DNA from: Belnapia sp.
Lineage (GTDB): Bacteria > Pseudomonadota > Alphaproteobacteria > Acetobacterales > Acetobacteraceae
Direction: 5' to 3'
Length of the DNA: 5,232 nucleotides
Assembly (NCBI GenBank): GCA_028291445.1
Contig: JAQGIA010000093.1
Location: 1-5,232, forward strand
Shown here piece by piece: positions 1-5,232 of this stretch (positions within the stretch are counted from its first letter, which is position 1; every line of letters starts with the position of its first letter). Made by a program: the position numbers and the translations under genes. The notes under the pieces were generated by a model, which was not told the origin of the DNA, did not search any database, and worked only from the letters and a program-made list of their open reading frames with translations.

Positions 1-1032
1 GATGCGGTCCTTGAAGCCGCCCCAGGACAGGCCGGCCAGCTCGGCATCGGTGAAGGGTGCGTCCATCGGCTTGGAGGCGAAGTCGAAATTCAGCGCCTCC
101 GAAAGCAGCACCACGCCATCCTCGGCGGTGGCGAGCGATAAGGTGTAGCGCCGCTTCTCCTCGGCCGCCGCCGAGGTCTCGGCCACGTTCACGTAGCAGG
201 CCGGTGCGACGGTGACGCTGTCCGGGTCGCGCCCGGCCTCGGCCACCGCCGCCTTCAGGTCGGCGTATTGCTTCTGGCCGGCGGCGAGGTTCGGGTAGAT
301 GACGAAGATCAGCTCCCCCCAGCGCCCGGCGAAGCGGCGGCCGCGGCCGGATTGCCCGGCCTGGATCAACACGGGATGCCCCTGCGGGCTGCGCGGCACC
401 GGCAGCGGGCCGTGGCTGCGGAAGAACTTGCCCTCGTACTTCGCCGCCCGGACCTTGCTGGCATCGGCGAAGCGGCCGGTCGCCTTGTCCAGCAGGATCG
501 CGTCATCGTCCCAGCTGTCCCAATGGCTCATGACCGCTTCCATGAACTCATCGGCGCGGTCGTAGCGGAGGTCGTGCTCCAGATGCTCGGTGCGGCCGAA
601 ATTCGCTGCCTCGCTGTCGTTCAGCGAGGTGACCACGTTCCAGGCGGCCCGCCCCCGCGTCATCAGGTCGAGCGTGCCGAACAGCCGGGCGACGTGGAAC
701 GGCTCGTAGTAGGTGGTGGAATAGGTGCCGCCGAGGTCGAGCCGGGTGGTCACCGCCGACATCACCGCGAGGATGGTCGCCGGGTCCATCTTGACCACCC
801 GGATGCCGTTCTCCACCGCGGCCACGTGGTCGCGGCCATAGATGTCCGGCATCGCCAGCCGGTCGTCGAAGAAAGCCAAATGGAATTTGCCGTCCTCGAG
901 GATGCGGGCGGTGCGGGTGAAGTAATCCGGCGTCAGGAAATCCGTGGCGGCGGCCGGATGCCGCCAGGACCCCGGGGCGATGGAGCAGTTCTGCGCCTGC
1001 AGGAAGCCCACCATCTTGATCGTGCGATCCAT
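1..1032 (-). CDS. DszA/NtaA-type FMNH2-dependent monooxygenase, luciferase-like fold (C-terminus cut off)
   Basis: This is the first 344 residues of a bacterial-luciferase-like monooxygenase; the family usually runs to about 440-460 residues, so roughly 100 are missing past the left edge. The N-terminus (MVGFLQAQN, then GSWRHP at 21-26 and DFLTPDYF at 31-38) and the core (WNVVTSLNDSEA at 131-142, HLEHDLRYDRADEF at 150-163, PVPRSPQGHPVLIQAG at 211-226, GRRFAG at 231-236) match, from memory, dibenzothiophene-sulfone monooxygenase DszA and nitrilotriacetate monooxygenase NtaA. Such enzymes use FMNH2 supplied by a separate NAD(P)H:flavin reductase and O2 to cleave C-S or C-N bonds or to hydroxylate; they are cytoplasmic. 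No reductase gene is in view. The ATG at 1032 is chosen because GGGAG lies 8 bases upstream; an in-frame Met seven codons in is a weaker alternative. It is the third gene of the leftward operon, 15 bases after the CoA-transferase stop. Family is confident; substrate is unknown. Confidence 0.93.
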   Translation of the reverse strand, partial: MDRTIKMVGFLQAQNCSIAPGSWRHPAAATDFLTPDYFTRTARILEDGKFHLAFFDDRLAMPDIYGRDHVAAVENGIRVVKMDPATILAVMSAVTTRLDLGGTYSTTYYEPFHVARLFGTLDLMTRGRAAWNVVTSLNDSEAANFGRTEHLEHDLRYDRADEFMEAVMSHWDSWDDDAILLDKATGRFADASKVRAAKYEGKFFRSHGPLPVPRSPQGHPVLIQAGQSGRGRRFAGRWGELIFVIYPNLAAGQKQYADLKAAVAEAGRDPDSVTVAPACYVNVAETSAAAEEKRRYTLSLATAEDGVVLLSEALNFDFASKPMDAPFTDAELAGLSWGGFKDRI

Positions 1033-1040
1033 GTGCTGCG

Positions 1041-1045
1041 CTCCC
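1041..1045 (-). promoter_or_regulatory. Ribosome binding site of the monooxygenase gene
   Basis: GGGAG on the minus strand sits 8 bases before the ATG at 1032, inside the 15-base gap after the CoA-transferase stop. It fixes the start and implies that the gene is translated from a shared message rather than having its own promoter. Confidence 0.6.
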
Positions 1046-1047
1046 GT

Positions 1048-2277
1048 TCAGATCGCGCCGGATTGGCGCAAGGTGTCGATGTCCGCGGCCAGCATGCCCA
1101 GCCAGTCCTCAAGGATGTGCTGCGTATCGGCGCCCCGGGCGCGGCCGGCATGGCGCAGGGTCGCCGGCGTTGCGGTCAGCCGGGGGACCGGCGCCGGCAA
1201 GGCCAGTTCGCCCGCCCGTTCATCCACGATCCGGAGGATGTTCTGCCGCGCCGCGATATGCGGATCGGCGAAGATATCGGCGATGCTGTTGATCGGACCC
1301 CAGGGCACCTCGGCCGCGTCGCAGGCGACGCCAAGCTCCTCCATGGTCATTCCGGCCGCCCAGTCGGCCACCAGGCCGTTGCACTCGGCCCGCCGGGCAA
1401 TGCGCTGCGCCGTGGTCTGCATCTGGTCGGCCGCGGTCAGCTCCGACTTGCCCATGGCGCCGGCCAATCGTGCGAAGATCTTGTCGCTGGTGCAGGCGAT
1501 GGCGACCCAGCGGCCCTCGCTGGTCTGCCAATGGCCGTGCGGCACCACCGTCGGCACGTCGGCGCCCATGCGCTCACGCACGAAGCCGCTGCGGGCATAG
1601 GCCGGGGCGATCTCGTCCAGCAGCCGGAACACCGATTCATAAAGTCCGATATCGACGTCCTGCCCGGCCCCGGTGCGCTCCACCACGCGCAGCGCCATGA
1701 GCACCCCGACCACGCCCCAGATGCCCGAGAGGTAATCCGCCAGCGAGGTCGAGCCCGGCACCACCGGCCGGCCATCCGGCTCGCCTGCCAGGTAGCTGAG
1801 CCCGCCGAAGCCATGCGCCACCCGGGCGAAGCCGGGCAGCCCACGCTTCGGCCCGGTCTGGCCATAGGCGGAGACCCGCAGCACCACCAGCTTCGGGTTG
1901 ATCGCCCGCAGCGCATCCGGGCCGAGGCCCCATTTCTCCAGCGTGCCGGGCCGGAAATTCTCCAGCAGCACATCGGATTGCGCGATCAGCCGGCGGAAGA
2001 CCGCGGCGCCTTCCGGGTTCCGCAGGTCCAGCGTCATGCACTGCTTGTTCCGTGCCTCGCTGAGCCAGGCGAGCGTATCGCCGCATTCGGTCGGCGTGCC
2101 GAAGGCCCGCATCGGGTCGCCGAGCTTCGGGTGCTCGATCTTCAGCACCGTCGCGCCGAAATCGGCCAGGATGGTGCCGGCGAAGGGCGCGGCGAGGAAG
2201 GTGGCGATATCCAGCACCTTCACCCCGGCCATGGGCTGCGGCGCGGAGGCCGCCGCCGGTCGCTCGGACGCGCTCAT
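1048..2277 (-). CDS. Family III CoA-transferase (CaiB/BaiF)
   Basis: This 409-residue protein has the usual length for CaiB/BaiF transferases, which move CoA from a donor thioester to a carboxylic acid through aspartyl-CoA thioester intermediates. Family marks in order: PMAGVKVLDIATFLAAPFAG (15-34), ADFGATVLKIE (38-48), MTLDLRNPEG (81-90), LLENFRPGTLEKWGLG (104-119), SAYGQTGP (136-143), the LADYLSG segment (179-185) holding the expected catalytic aspartate D181, GQDVDIGLYES, and ADPHIAARQ near the C-terminus. D181 aligns with the catalytic Asp169 of E. coli CaiB (T-A-D-Y-F-S-G). The start at 2277 is preferred because its ATG overlaps the upstream lyase stop as ATGA and a G-rich stretch precedes it by about 7 bases. 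The frame stays open further upstream, but that part is antisense-style shadow of the lyase. Substrate is not readable from sequence; pairing with a malyl-CoA-lyase-like protein favours a C4-C6 dicarboxylic or hydroxy acid (inference). Confidence 0.95.
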   Translation of the reverse strand: MSASERPAAASAPQPMAGVKVLDIATFLAAPFAGTILADFGATVLKIEHPKLGDPMRAFGTPTECGDTLAWLSEARNKQCMTLDLRNPEGAAVFRRLIAQSDVLLENFRPGTLEKWGLGPDALRAINPKLVVLRVSAYGQTGPKRGLPGFARVAHGFGGLSYLAGEPDGRPVVPGSTSLADYLSGIWGVVGVLMALRVVERTGAGQDVDIGLYESVFRLLDEIAPAYARSGFVRERMGADVPTVVPHGHWQTSEGRWVAIACTSDKIFARLAGAMGKSELTAADQMQTTAQRIARRAECNGLVADWAAGMTMEELGVACDAAEVPWGPINSIADIFADPHIAARQNILRIVDERAGELALPAPVPRLTATPATLRHAGRARGADTQHILEDWLGMLAADIDTLRQSGAI

Positions 2278-3230
2278 GCCTCGGCCCCCGCCTGCCGCAA
2301 TATGTCGCGCGCCATCAGCGCATGCACCGCATCGACCATCATGCCATCCTCGCTTGCCGCACCCGCGCCCGCCGCTTCCGCCCGCGCCAGCACCGCCAGC
2401 ACCTTCCGCGCCCAATCGACCCGCGCCGCATCGGGCGAGAAGACCACGTTGATCGGCGCCAACTGGTCCGGGTGGATCGCCCATTTGCCCTCGTAGCCGA
2501 GCGCCCGCGACCGGATGGCCGAGGCGCGCAGCCCGGCCTCGTCGCGGAAATTCGCATAGACCGCATCGATCGGCCGGACACCCGCGGCGCGGCAGGCATT
2601 GGCGATGCGCGCCAGGGCATAGTGCCACTGGTCGTTGCCGGCGCCGTCCATCGCGTAATCCGGATTGGGCAGGCCGACCACGGTATCCGGCGTCCGCATC
2701 TCCCGCATGTAGTCGCCGAGGCCGAAGATCACCGTCTCCAGCCGCGGATGCGCCGCGGCGATCTCCTCGACCCGGCCGACCCCCTTGGCGGTTTCCACCA
2801 GCGCGGCGATGCCGATCGGCCGGCCCATGGGATGACCATTGCCGCGCGCCTGCTCGATCCCGTCGAGCAGGGCCGCCACGAAGCGGATGTCGAAGGCTTC
2901 GCTCGCCTTGGGCAGCACGATCCGGTCGAGCCGCGGGCAGGCGGTGGCGACCTCGACGATGTCGCGGTGGCACCAGGGCGTGCCGATGCCATTGACCCGG
3001 ACCGACAGGATGCGCTCGCCCCAGTCGATGCCGTTCAGCGCGCCGATGGCAGCCGCCCGGGCGGCCTCCTTGCGATCGGCGGCGACCCCGTCCTCCAGGT
3101 CCAGCACCACGGCATCGGCCGGGCCGGTGGCGGCGCGGCGGAAGAATTTCTCCGAGGTGGCCGGCACCGACAATTCGCTCCGCTGCGGCCGCCTGGCCCG
3201 GCCCTCGACGCTTTCGGGTACCGGTGTCAC
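2274..3230 (-). CDS. HpcH/HpaI (CitE-like) CoA-ester lyase, L-malyl-CoA/beta-methylmalyl-CoA lyase type
   Basis: This 318-residue TIM-barrel lyase should reversibly cleave a 3-hydroxyacyl-CoA (malyl-, methylmalyl- or citramalyl-CoA) into an acyl-CoA and an oxo-acid with Mg2+. Motifs: RSELSVPATSEKFF (17-30), LDLEDGV (43-49), LNGIDWG (65-71), SVRVNG with R78 (76-81), VETAKG with metal ligand E146, GLGDYM with D173, and GYEGKWAIHPDQ (245-256). E146 and D173 are 27 residues apart, like Glu141/Asp168 of Rhodobacter Mcl1 (from memory), which is also about 318 residues. The C-terminus (FRDEAGLRA, GKWAIHP, VVFSP) matches Mcl1 more than true citrate lyase beta chains. The start is inferred: the first conserved strand needs an upstream start and the only one is GTG at 3230, preceded by GGGGAC at 6 bases. 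It heads the leftward operon, overlaps the next gene by 4 bases, and lies back to back with the LysR gene. Exact substrate is unproven. Confidence 0.92.
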   Translation of the reverse strand: MTPVPESVEGRARRPQRSELSVPATSEKFFRRAATGPADAVVLDLEDGVAADRKEAARAAAIGALNGIDWGERILSVRVNGIGTPWCHRDIVEVATACPRLDRIVLPKASEAFDIRFVAALLDGIEQARGNGHPMGRPIGIAALVETAKGVGRVEEIAAAHPRLETVIFGLGDYMREMRTPDTVVGLPNPDYAMDGAGNDQWHYALARIANACRAAGVRPIDAVYANFRDEAGLRASAIRSRALGYEGKWAIHPDQLAPINVVFSPDAARVDWARKVLAVLARAEAAGAGAASEDGMMVDAVHALMARDILRQAGAEA

Positions 3231-3236
3231 GCTGCT

Positions 3237-3242
3237 GTCCCC
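3237..3242 (-). promoter_or_regulatory. Ribosome binding site deciding the GTG start of the lyase
   Basis: GGGGAC on the minus strand lies 6 bases upstream of the GTG at 3230. A nearby ATG at 3244 (minus strand) is in another frame and stops after five codons at 3227, so it cannot start the lyase. The site occupies half of the 12-base space between the two divergent start codons. Confidence 0.5.
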
Positions 3243-4160
3243 ATGTCCGTCAACCTCAAGTTGTTGAATGCTTTCCTGCTGGTGGCCGAGCACCGCAGCT
3301 TCCGCCGCGCGGCGGAGCTGTCGCGCCGCTCGCAATCCGCGCTGAGCCTGCAGGTGCGGGAGCTGGAGGCACAGCTCGGCGCCTCGCTGTTCCACCGCAC
3401 CACCCGTGCCGTCAGCCTGACCCGCGAGGGCGAGGCGCTGCTGCCGCATGCCCGGCGGGCCATTGCCGAGCTGGAGGCCGGGCTGCGCCGGGTGCGCGCC
3501 TCGGCGGCGATGGAGGGCGGCCAGATCGCGCTGGGCTGCGCCCCGCATATCGCCCTGGTGGTGCTGCCGCCGGTGGTCGCGGCCTTCCGCCAGGCGCACC
3601 GGGATGTCGCCATCACCATCCGGGAATCGCTGCAGGCCGAGGTGCTGGAAGCGGTGCGCCGGCAGGAGCTGGATTTCGGGATCGGTCCCCGCCCGGCCAA
3701 TGCGCCGAGCCTGACCTTCGCCCCGCTGCGCGAGGAGGCGATCCTGGCGCTGGCCCCGCCGCGCCTGGTGCCGCGCGGGGCACGCGAGATCGGCCTCGCC
3801 GCGCTGGGCGCCCTGCCGCTGATCGTCACCGGCGGGACCAATAGCCTGCGAGCGATGATCGAGGAGGCGGCGGCCAGTATCGGCACCTCGTTCGATGTCC
3901 GCTGCGAGGTGCAGATGCCCGGCACCGCCATGGCGCTGGCCACCGCCGGGCTGGGCGTGGCGATCATCCCCGAGATGGCGCTGCCCCGGCCCCCGCCGGC
4001 CGGGCTGCGGCTGCTGCGGATCACCGACCCGCCGCTGTCGCGCGAGGTCGGCATCGTCCAGCTGCGCGGCCACCGCCCCTCGCCGGCGGTGGCGGCCTTC
4101 CTGGAACTGCTGGAGGCGCGGCTGATGGCCGGCGGTTCGGGGCCAATGCGGCCCGGTTGA
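3243..4160 (+). CDS. LysR-type transcriptional regulator
   Basis: This is a 305-residue LysR-family regulator of standard length. Residues 4-62 form the winged helix-turn-helix (NLKLLNAFLLVAEHRSF, RRAAELSRRSQSALSLQVREL, LGASLFHRTTRAVSLTREG), followed by a linker helix to about 90 and an effector-binding domain (about 92-295) with typical LDFGIG (143-148) and GLGVAIIPEMA (236-246). Members act as tetramers that bind T-N11-A dyads upstream of a divergent target operon and respond to a small co-inducer. The ATG at 3243 places the HTH at the canonical distance from the N-terminus; no good Shine-Dalgarno precedes it (the upstream bases are pyrimidine-rich), so weak or leaderless translation is possible. 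It is divergent from the lyase/CoA-transferase/monooxygenase operon with 12 bases between starts, so regulating that operon, and itself, is the natural inference. The frame is open upstream without a plausible start, which is only high-GC background. Effector unknown. Confidence 0.95.
   Translation: MSVNLKLLNAFLLVAEHRSFRRAAELSRRSQSALSLQVRELEAQLGASLFHRTTRAVSLTREGEALLPHARRAIAELEAGLRRVRASAAMEGGQIALGCAPHIALVVLPPVVAAFRQAHRDVAITIRESLQAEVLEAVRRQELDFGIGPRPANAPSLTFAPLREEAILALAPPRLVPRGAREIGLAALGALPLIVTGGTNSLRAMIEEAAASIGTSFDVRCEVQMPGTAMALATAGLGVAIIPEMALPRPPPAGLRLLRITDPPLSREVGIVQLRGHRPSPAVAAFLELLEARLMAGGSGPMRPG
3250..3267. promoter_or_regulatory. Possible operator dyad in the divergent start region
   Basis: The sequence TCAAC-N8-GTTGA is a perfect 5-base inverted repeat within codons 3-9 of the LysR gene, 20-37 bases upstream of the lyase GTG. 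A nested TCAA-GTTG-TTGA dyad (3256-3267) shares its right arm, and with the next base (3268) gives a T-N11-A spacing on the minus strand. Position is right for an autoregulatory LysR site, because the intergenic gap is too short to hold one. The bases also encode conserved N-terminal residues of the regulator, so the symmetry may be chance. Confidence 0.25.
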
Positions 4161-4174
4161 TACGACCCGGTTGA
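4152..4174 (+). repeat. Short direct repeat CCCGGTTGA across the LysR stop codon
   Basis: The 9-mer CCCGGTTGA occurs at 4152-4160, where its TGA is the LysR stop, and again at 4166-4174, a period of 14 bases. The second copy runs into TTGACA (4171-4176), a perfect -35 hexamer, but no acceptable -10 follows at 16-18 bases. It may be a local duplication at the gene end. Confidence 0.4.
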
Positions 4175-4201
4175 CAGGACATGCGTTTCCACCCTGCGCC
4201 G

Positions 4202-4224
4202 TTTCGCCGGCGCTTCGGCTGAAA
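4202..4224 (+). terminator. Imperfect stem-loop after the LysR gene, weak terminator candidate
   Basis: TTTCGCCG (4202-4209) pairs with CGGC and GAAA (4216-4219 and 4221-4224), with one bulged T at 4220 and a six-base loop GCGCTT. It begins 41 bases after the LysR stop. There is no T-run after it, so if it ends transcription it is not a textbook intrinsic terminator; it could be a 3'-end stabilising hairpin. Confidence 0.25.
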
Positions 4225-4268
4225 GGAAGCGCGCCCCGGCGGCGGCCACAAGCGAGTTTCAGCGAGCG

Positions 4269-4291
4269 GTTGATCGCATTTCCTGATCAAC
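4269..4291. promoter_or_regulatory. Inverted repeat GTTGATC-N9-GATCAAC, candidate LysR-type operator
   Basis: Perfect 7-base arms (4269-4275 and 4285-4291) flank a 9-base AT-leaning spacer. The core ATC-N9-GAT equals the NodD-box form of the LysR-type T-N11-A motif (T4274 to A4286). The site lies 118 bases before the aminotransferase ATG and 109 bases after the stop of a LysR gene. It lacks a T-tract, which argues against a terminator. A binding site for the neighbouring LysR protein or for an unseen regulator of the aminotransferase is the best reading; GntR-type binding to such a dyad is also possible. Confidence 0.45.
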
Positions 4292-4363
4292 GGGCGCCAC
4301 CATGGCGCGGGGCAACGGGCGCCACCCTGGCGCGGGGCAATGGGCGCGACGTTGACGCCGGGC
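4289..4363 (+). repeat. Three tandem copies of a 25-base unit, each with hairpin potential
   Basis: Copies lie at 4289-4313, 4314-4338 and 4339-4363. The first two differ at one base; the third matches the second at 19 of 25. Copies 1 and 2 each contain GCGCCA, a three-base loop, and TGGCGC; copy 3 keeps only a shorter GGCG/CGCC pairing. The array begins inside the right arm of the GTTGATC dyad and ends 45 bases before the aminotransferase start, so it would lie in its leader or promoter. A short ATG frame inside copy 1 (4302) stops after 17 codons and looks meaningless. Confidence 0.8.
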
Positions 4364-4392
4364 CGGTGGCGGGCGAGCCTCATCCCCCGCCC

Positions 4393-4397
4393 GGGAG
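4393..4397 (+). promoter_or_regulatory. Ribosome binding site of the aminotransferase gene
   Basis: GGGAG ends 11 bases before the ATG at 4409, slightly longer than ideal spacing. It is the only purine-rich stretch near this start and supports it over later in-frame methionines. Confidence 0.45.
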
Positions 4398-4408
4398 ATC
4401 CGCCGCCG

Positions 4409-5232
4409 ATGAGTCCGCTCGACCAGCCCAGCCCGCGCCGCAACAGCGACATCGACGCGGCGCTCGCCGAAGCGCATGAGGCCTATGCCGCGGCCCGGCC
4501 GAAAAGCGCCGCCATCCATGAACGCGCCCGCCAGGTGATGCCCGGCGGCAATACCCGCAGCGTGCTGTTCTACACCCCCTTCCCCACCGCCATGGTCCGC
4601 GGCGAGGGCTGCCGGCTGTGGGATGCCGATGGCCGCGAGTATCTCGACCTGCTCGGCGAATACACCGCCGGGCTGTTCGGCCATTCGGAGAAGCGGATCA
4701 TCGATGCGGTGAAGAACGCGCTCGACCGCGGCATCAACCTCGCCTCGGTCGGCGAGGCGGAGCAGGACCTCGCCCGGCTGATCGTCGGCCGCTTCCCCTC
4801 GATCGAGCTGGTCCGCTTCACCAACAGCGGCACCGAGGCGAACCTGCTGGCGCTCGCCGCCGCCCGCGGCTTCACCGGCCGGACCAAGACCATGGTCATG
4901 CGCGGCGGCTACCATGGCGGCGTGCTGACCTTCGCCACCGAGCAATCGGCGGTGAACGTGCCCATCCCGCTCGCCTTCACCGACTACAACGATGCGGCTG
5001 CCGCGACGCGCGACATCCTGGCCGAGGGCGATCAGCTCGCCGCCGTGCTGGTGGAACCCATGCTGGGCTCCGGCGGCTGCATCCCGGCGACGCGCGAATT
5101 CCTCCAGGCGCTGCGCGACGCGACGCGGCAAACCGGTGCCGTGCTGATCTTCGACGAGGTGATGACCAGCCGGCACGGCAGCGGCGGCCTGCAGAAGATG
5201 CTGGGCGTGACGCCGGACATGACGACGCTGGG
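4409..5232 (+). CDS. Class III PLP aminotransferase, glutamate-1-semialdehyde-aminomutase-like (3' end cut off)
   Basis: The first 274 residues are present; relatives have about 430. It belongs to PLP fold type I, class III. Visible marks: MPGGNTRSVLFYTPFP (44-59), LWDADGREYLDLLGEYTAGLFGH (70-92) in the N-terminal region, FTNSGTEANLLALAAARGFTGR (137-158) for phosphate and cofactor contact, GGYHGG (166-171) whose Tyr-His stack on PLP, VEPMLGSGG (215-223) and LIFDEVMTSR (246-255), where D249 should bind the pyridine nitrogen. The Schiff-base lysine lies beyond the window. Similarity is closest to HemL-like proteins, yet alphaproteobacteria normally make aminolevulinate with HemA synthase, so a catabolic or biosynthetic transaminase or amino-group mutase is more likely than haem synthesis (inference). 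The start ATG at 4409 has GGGAG upstream. It runs in the same direction as the LysR gene, 248 bases downstream and behind an operator-like dyad, so it probably has its own promoter. Confidence 0.92.
   Translation, partial: MSPLDQPSPRRNSDIDAALAEAHEAYAAARPKSAAIHERARQVMPGGNTRSVLFYTPFPTAMVRGEGCRLWDADGREYLDLLGEYTAGLFGHSEKRIIDAVKNALDRGINLASVGEAEQDLARLIVGRFPSIELVRFTNSGTEANLLALAAARGFTGRTKTMVMRGGYHGGVLTFATEQSAVNVPIPLAFTDYNDAAAATRDILAEGDQLAAVLVEPMLGSGGCIPATREFLQALRDATRQTGAVLIFDEVMTSRHGSGGLQKMLGVTPDMTTL

Larger units (their letters stand above)
4161..4408. other. Intergenic region between the LysR and aminotransferase genes
   Basis: These 248 bases carry the only non-coding complexity of the window: the hairpin, dyad and tandem array listed separately. 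A convincing sigma70-type promoter is not visible: TTGACA (4171) and TTGACG (4352-4357) resemble -35 boxes, but neither has a recognisable -10. No credible gene was found on either strand; the open frames are high-GC background. Confidence 0.6.

Noticed and set aside
268..2496. A 742-codon open frame on the plus strand
   Set aside because: It lies antisense to the monooxygenase and CoA-transferase, is rich in Arg/His/Pro/Gly/Ala, has no recognisable domain, and is explained by high GC and third-position bias of the minus-strand genes.
2278..2973. N-terminal extension of the CoA-transferase frame upstream of 2277
   Set aside because: The extra 232 residues are low-complexity, unlike any CaiB protein, and overlap the lyase in another frame; the ATGA overlap start gives a normal family length.
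2322..3242. Upstream extension of the LysR frame
   Set aside because: It is antisense to the lyase and lacks domain character; LysR helix-turn-helix domains start at the N-terminus, as they do from the ATG at 3243.
3231..4073. Upstream extension of the lyase frame through the LysR gene
   Set aside because: It is antisense to a clear LysR gene, Gln/Arg/Gly-rich and without domain similarity; the conserved lyase fold begins just after the GTG at 3230.
4171..4199. TTGACA as a promoter -35 box
   Set aside because: No plausible -10 hexamer is found 16-18 bases downstream, and it arises from the CCCGGTTGA direct repeat.
4289..4363. CRISPR array
   Set aside because: The 25-base units are directly adjacent without unique spacers and there are no cas genes, so this is a simple tandem repeat.
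4259..5176. A 305-codon minus-strand open frame
   Set aside because: It is the antisense shadow of the aminotransferase, His/Gly/Ala/Arg-rich, with no recognisable motif.

Overview
The window is very GC-rich, with strong G/C third-position bias and long open frames on every strand. The protein sequences fit a high-GC alphaproteobacterium, most plausibly Rhodospirillales/Acetobacteraceae (Roseomonas-like). This placement is inferred from protein style and composition, not from a marker gene.

There are five protein genes in two divergent blocks. Leftward from about 3230 to the left edge runs a compact putative operon of three genes. First is a CitE-fold CoA-ester lyase that closely resembles the L-malyl-CoA/beta-methylmalyl-CoA lyase type (3230-2274). 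Next is a family III (CaiB/BaiF) CoA-transferase (2277-1048) whose ATG overlaps the lyase stop in an ATGA junction. Third is a DszA/NtaA-type FMNH2-dependent monooxygenase (1032 to the edge, C-terminus missing) that starts 15 bases after the transferase stop. Rightward from 3243 runs a LysR-type regulator, only 12 bases from the lyase start. A 248-base gap follows, then the first 274 codons of a class III aminotransferase resembling glutamate-1-semialdehyde aminomutase (4409 to the right edge).

The 4161-4408 gap is the only sizeable non-coding stretch. It holds an imperfect hairpin, a perfect TTGATC-N9-GATCAA dyad of LysR-box/NodD-box type, and three tandem copies of a 25-base unit that can itself form hairpins. 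A 9-base direct repeat straddles its left edge.

A working model, by inference: the operon takes up a small organic acid or heteroatom-containing substrate. The monooxygenase oxidises it, the CaiB protein activates an acid as a CoA ester, and the lyase splits the ester into acyl-CoA plus an oxo-acid such as glyoxylate or pyruvate. The LysR protein would sense the substrate or an intermediate. The aminotransferase may feed the same route or may belong to another unit. A CaiB-lyase pair beside a LysR gene recalls itaconate/mesaconate degradation loci, but no MaoC-type hydratase is visible here. No RNA gene, insertion sequence, prophage or CRISPR array was seen.
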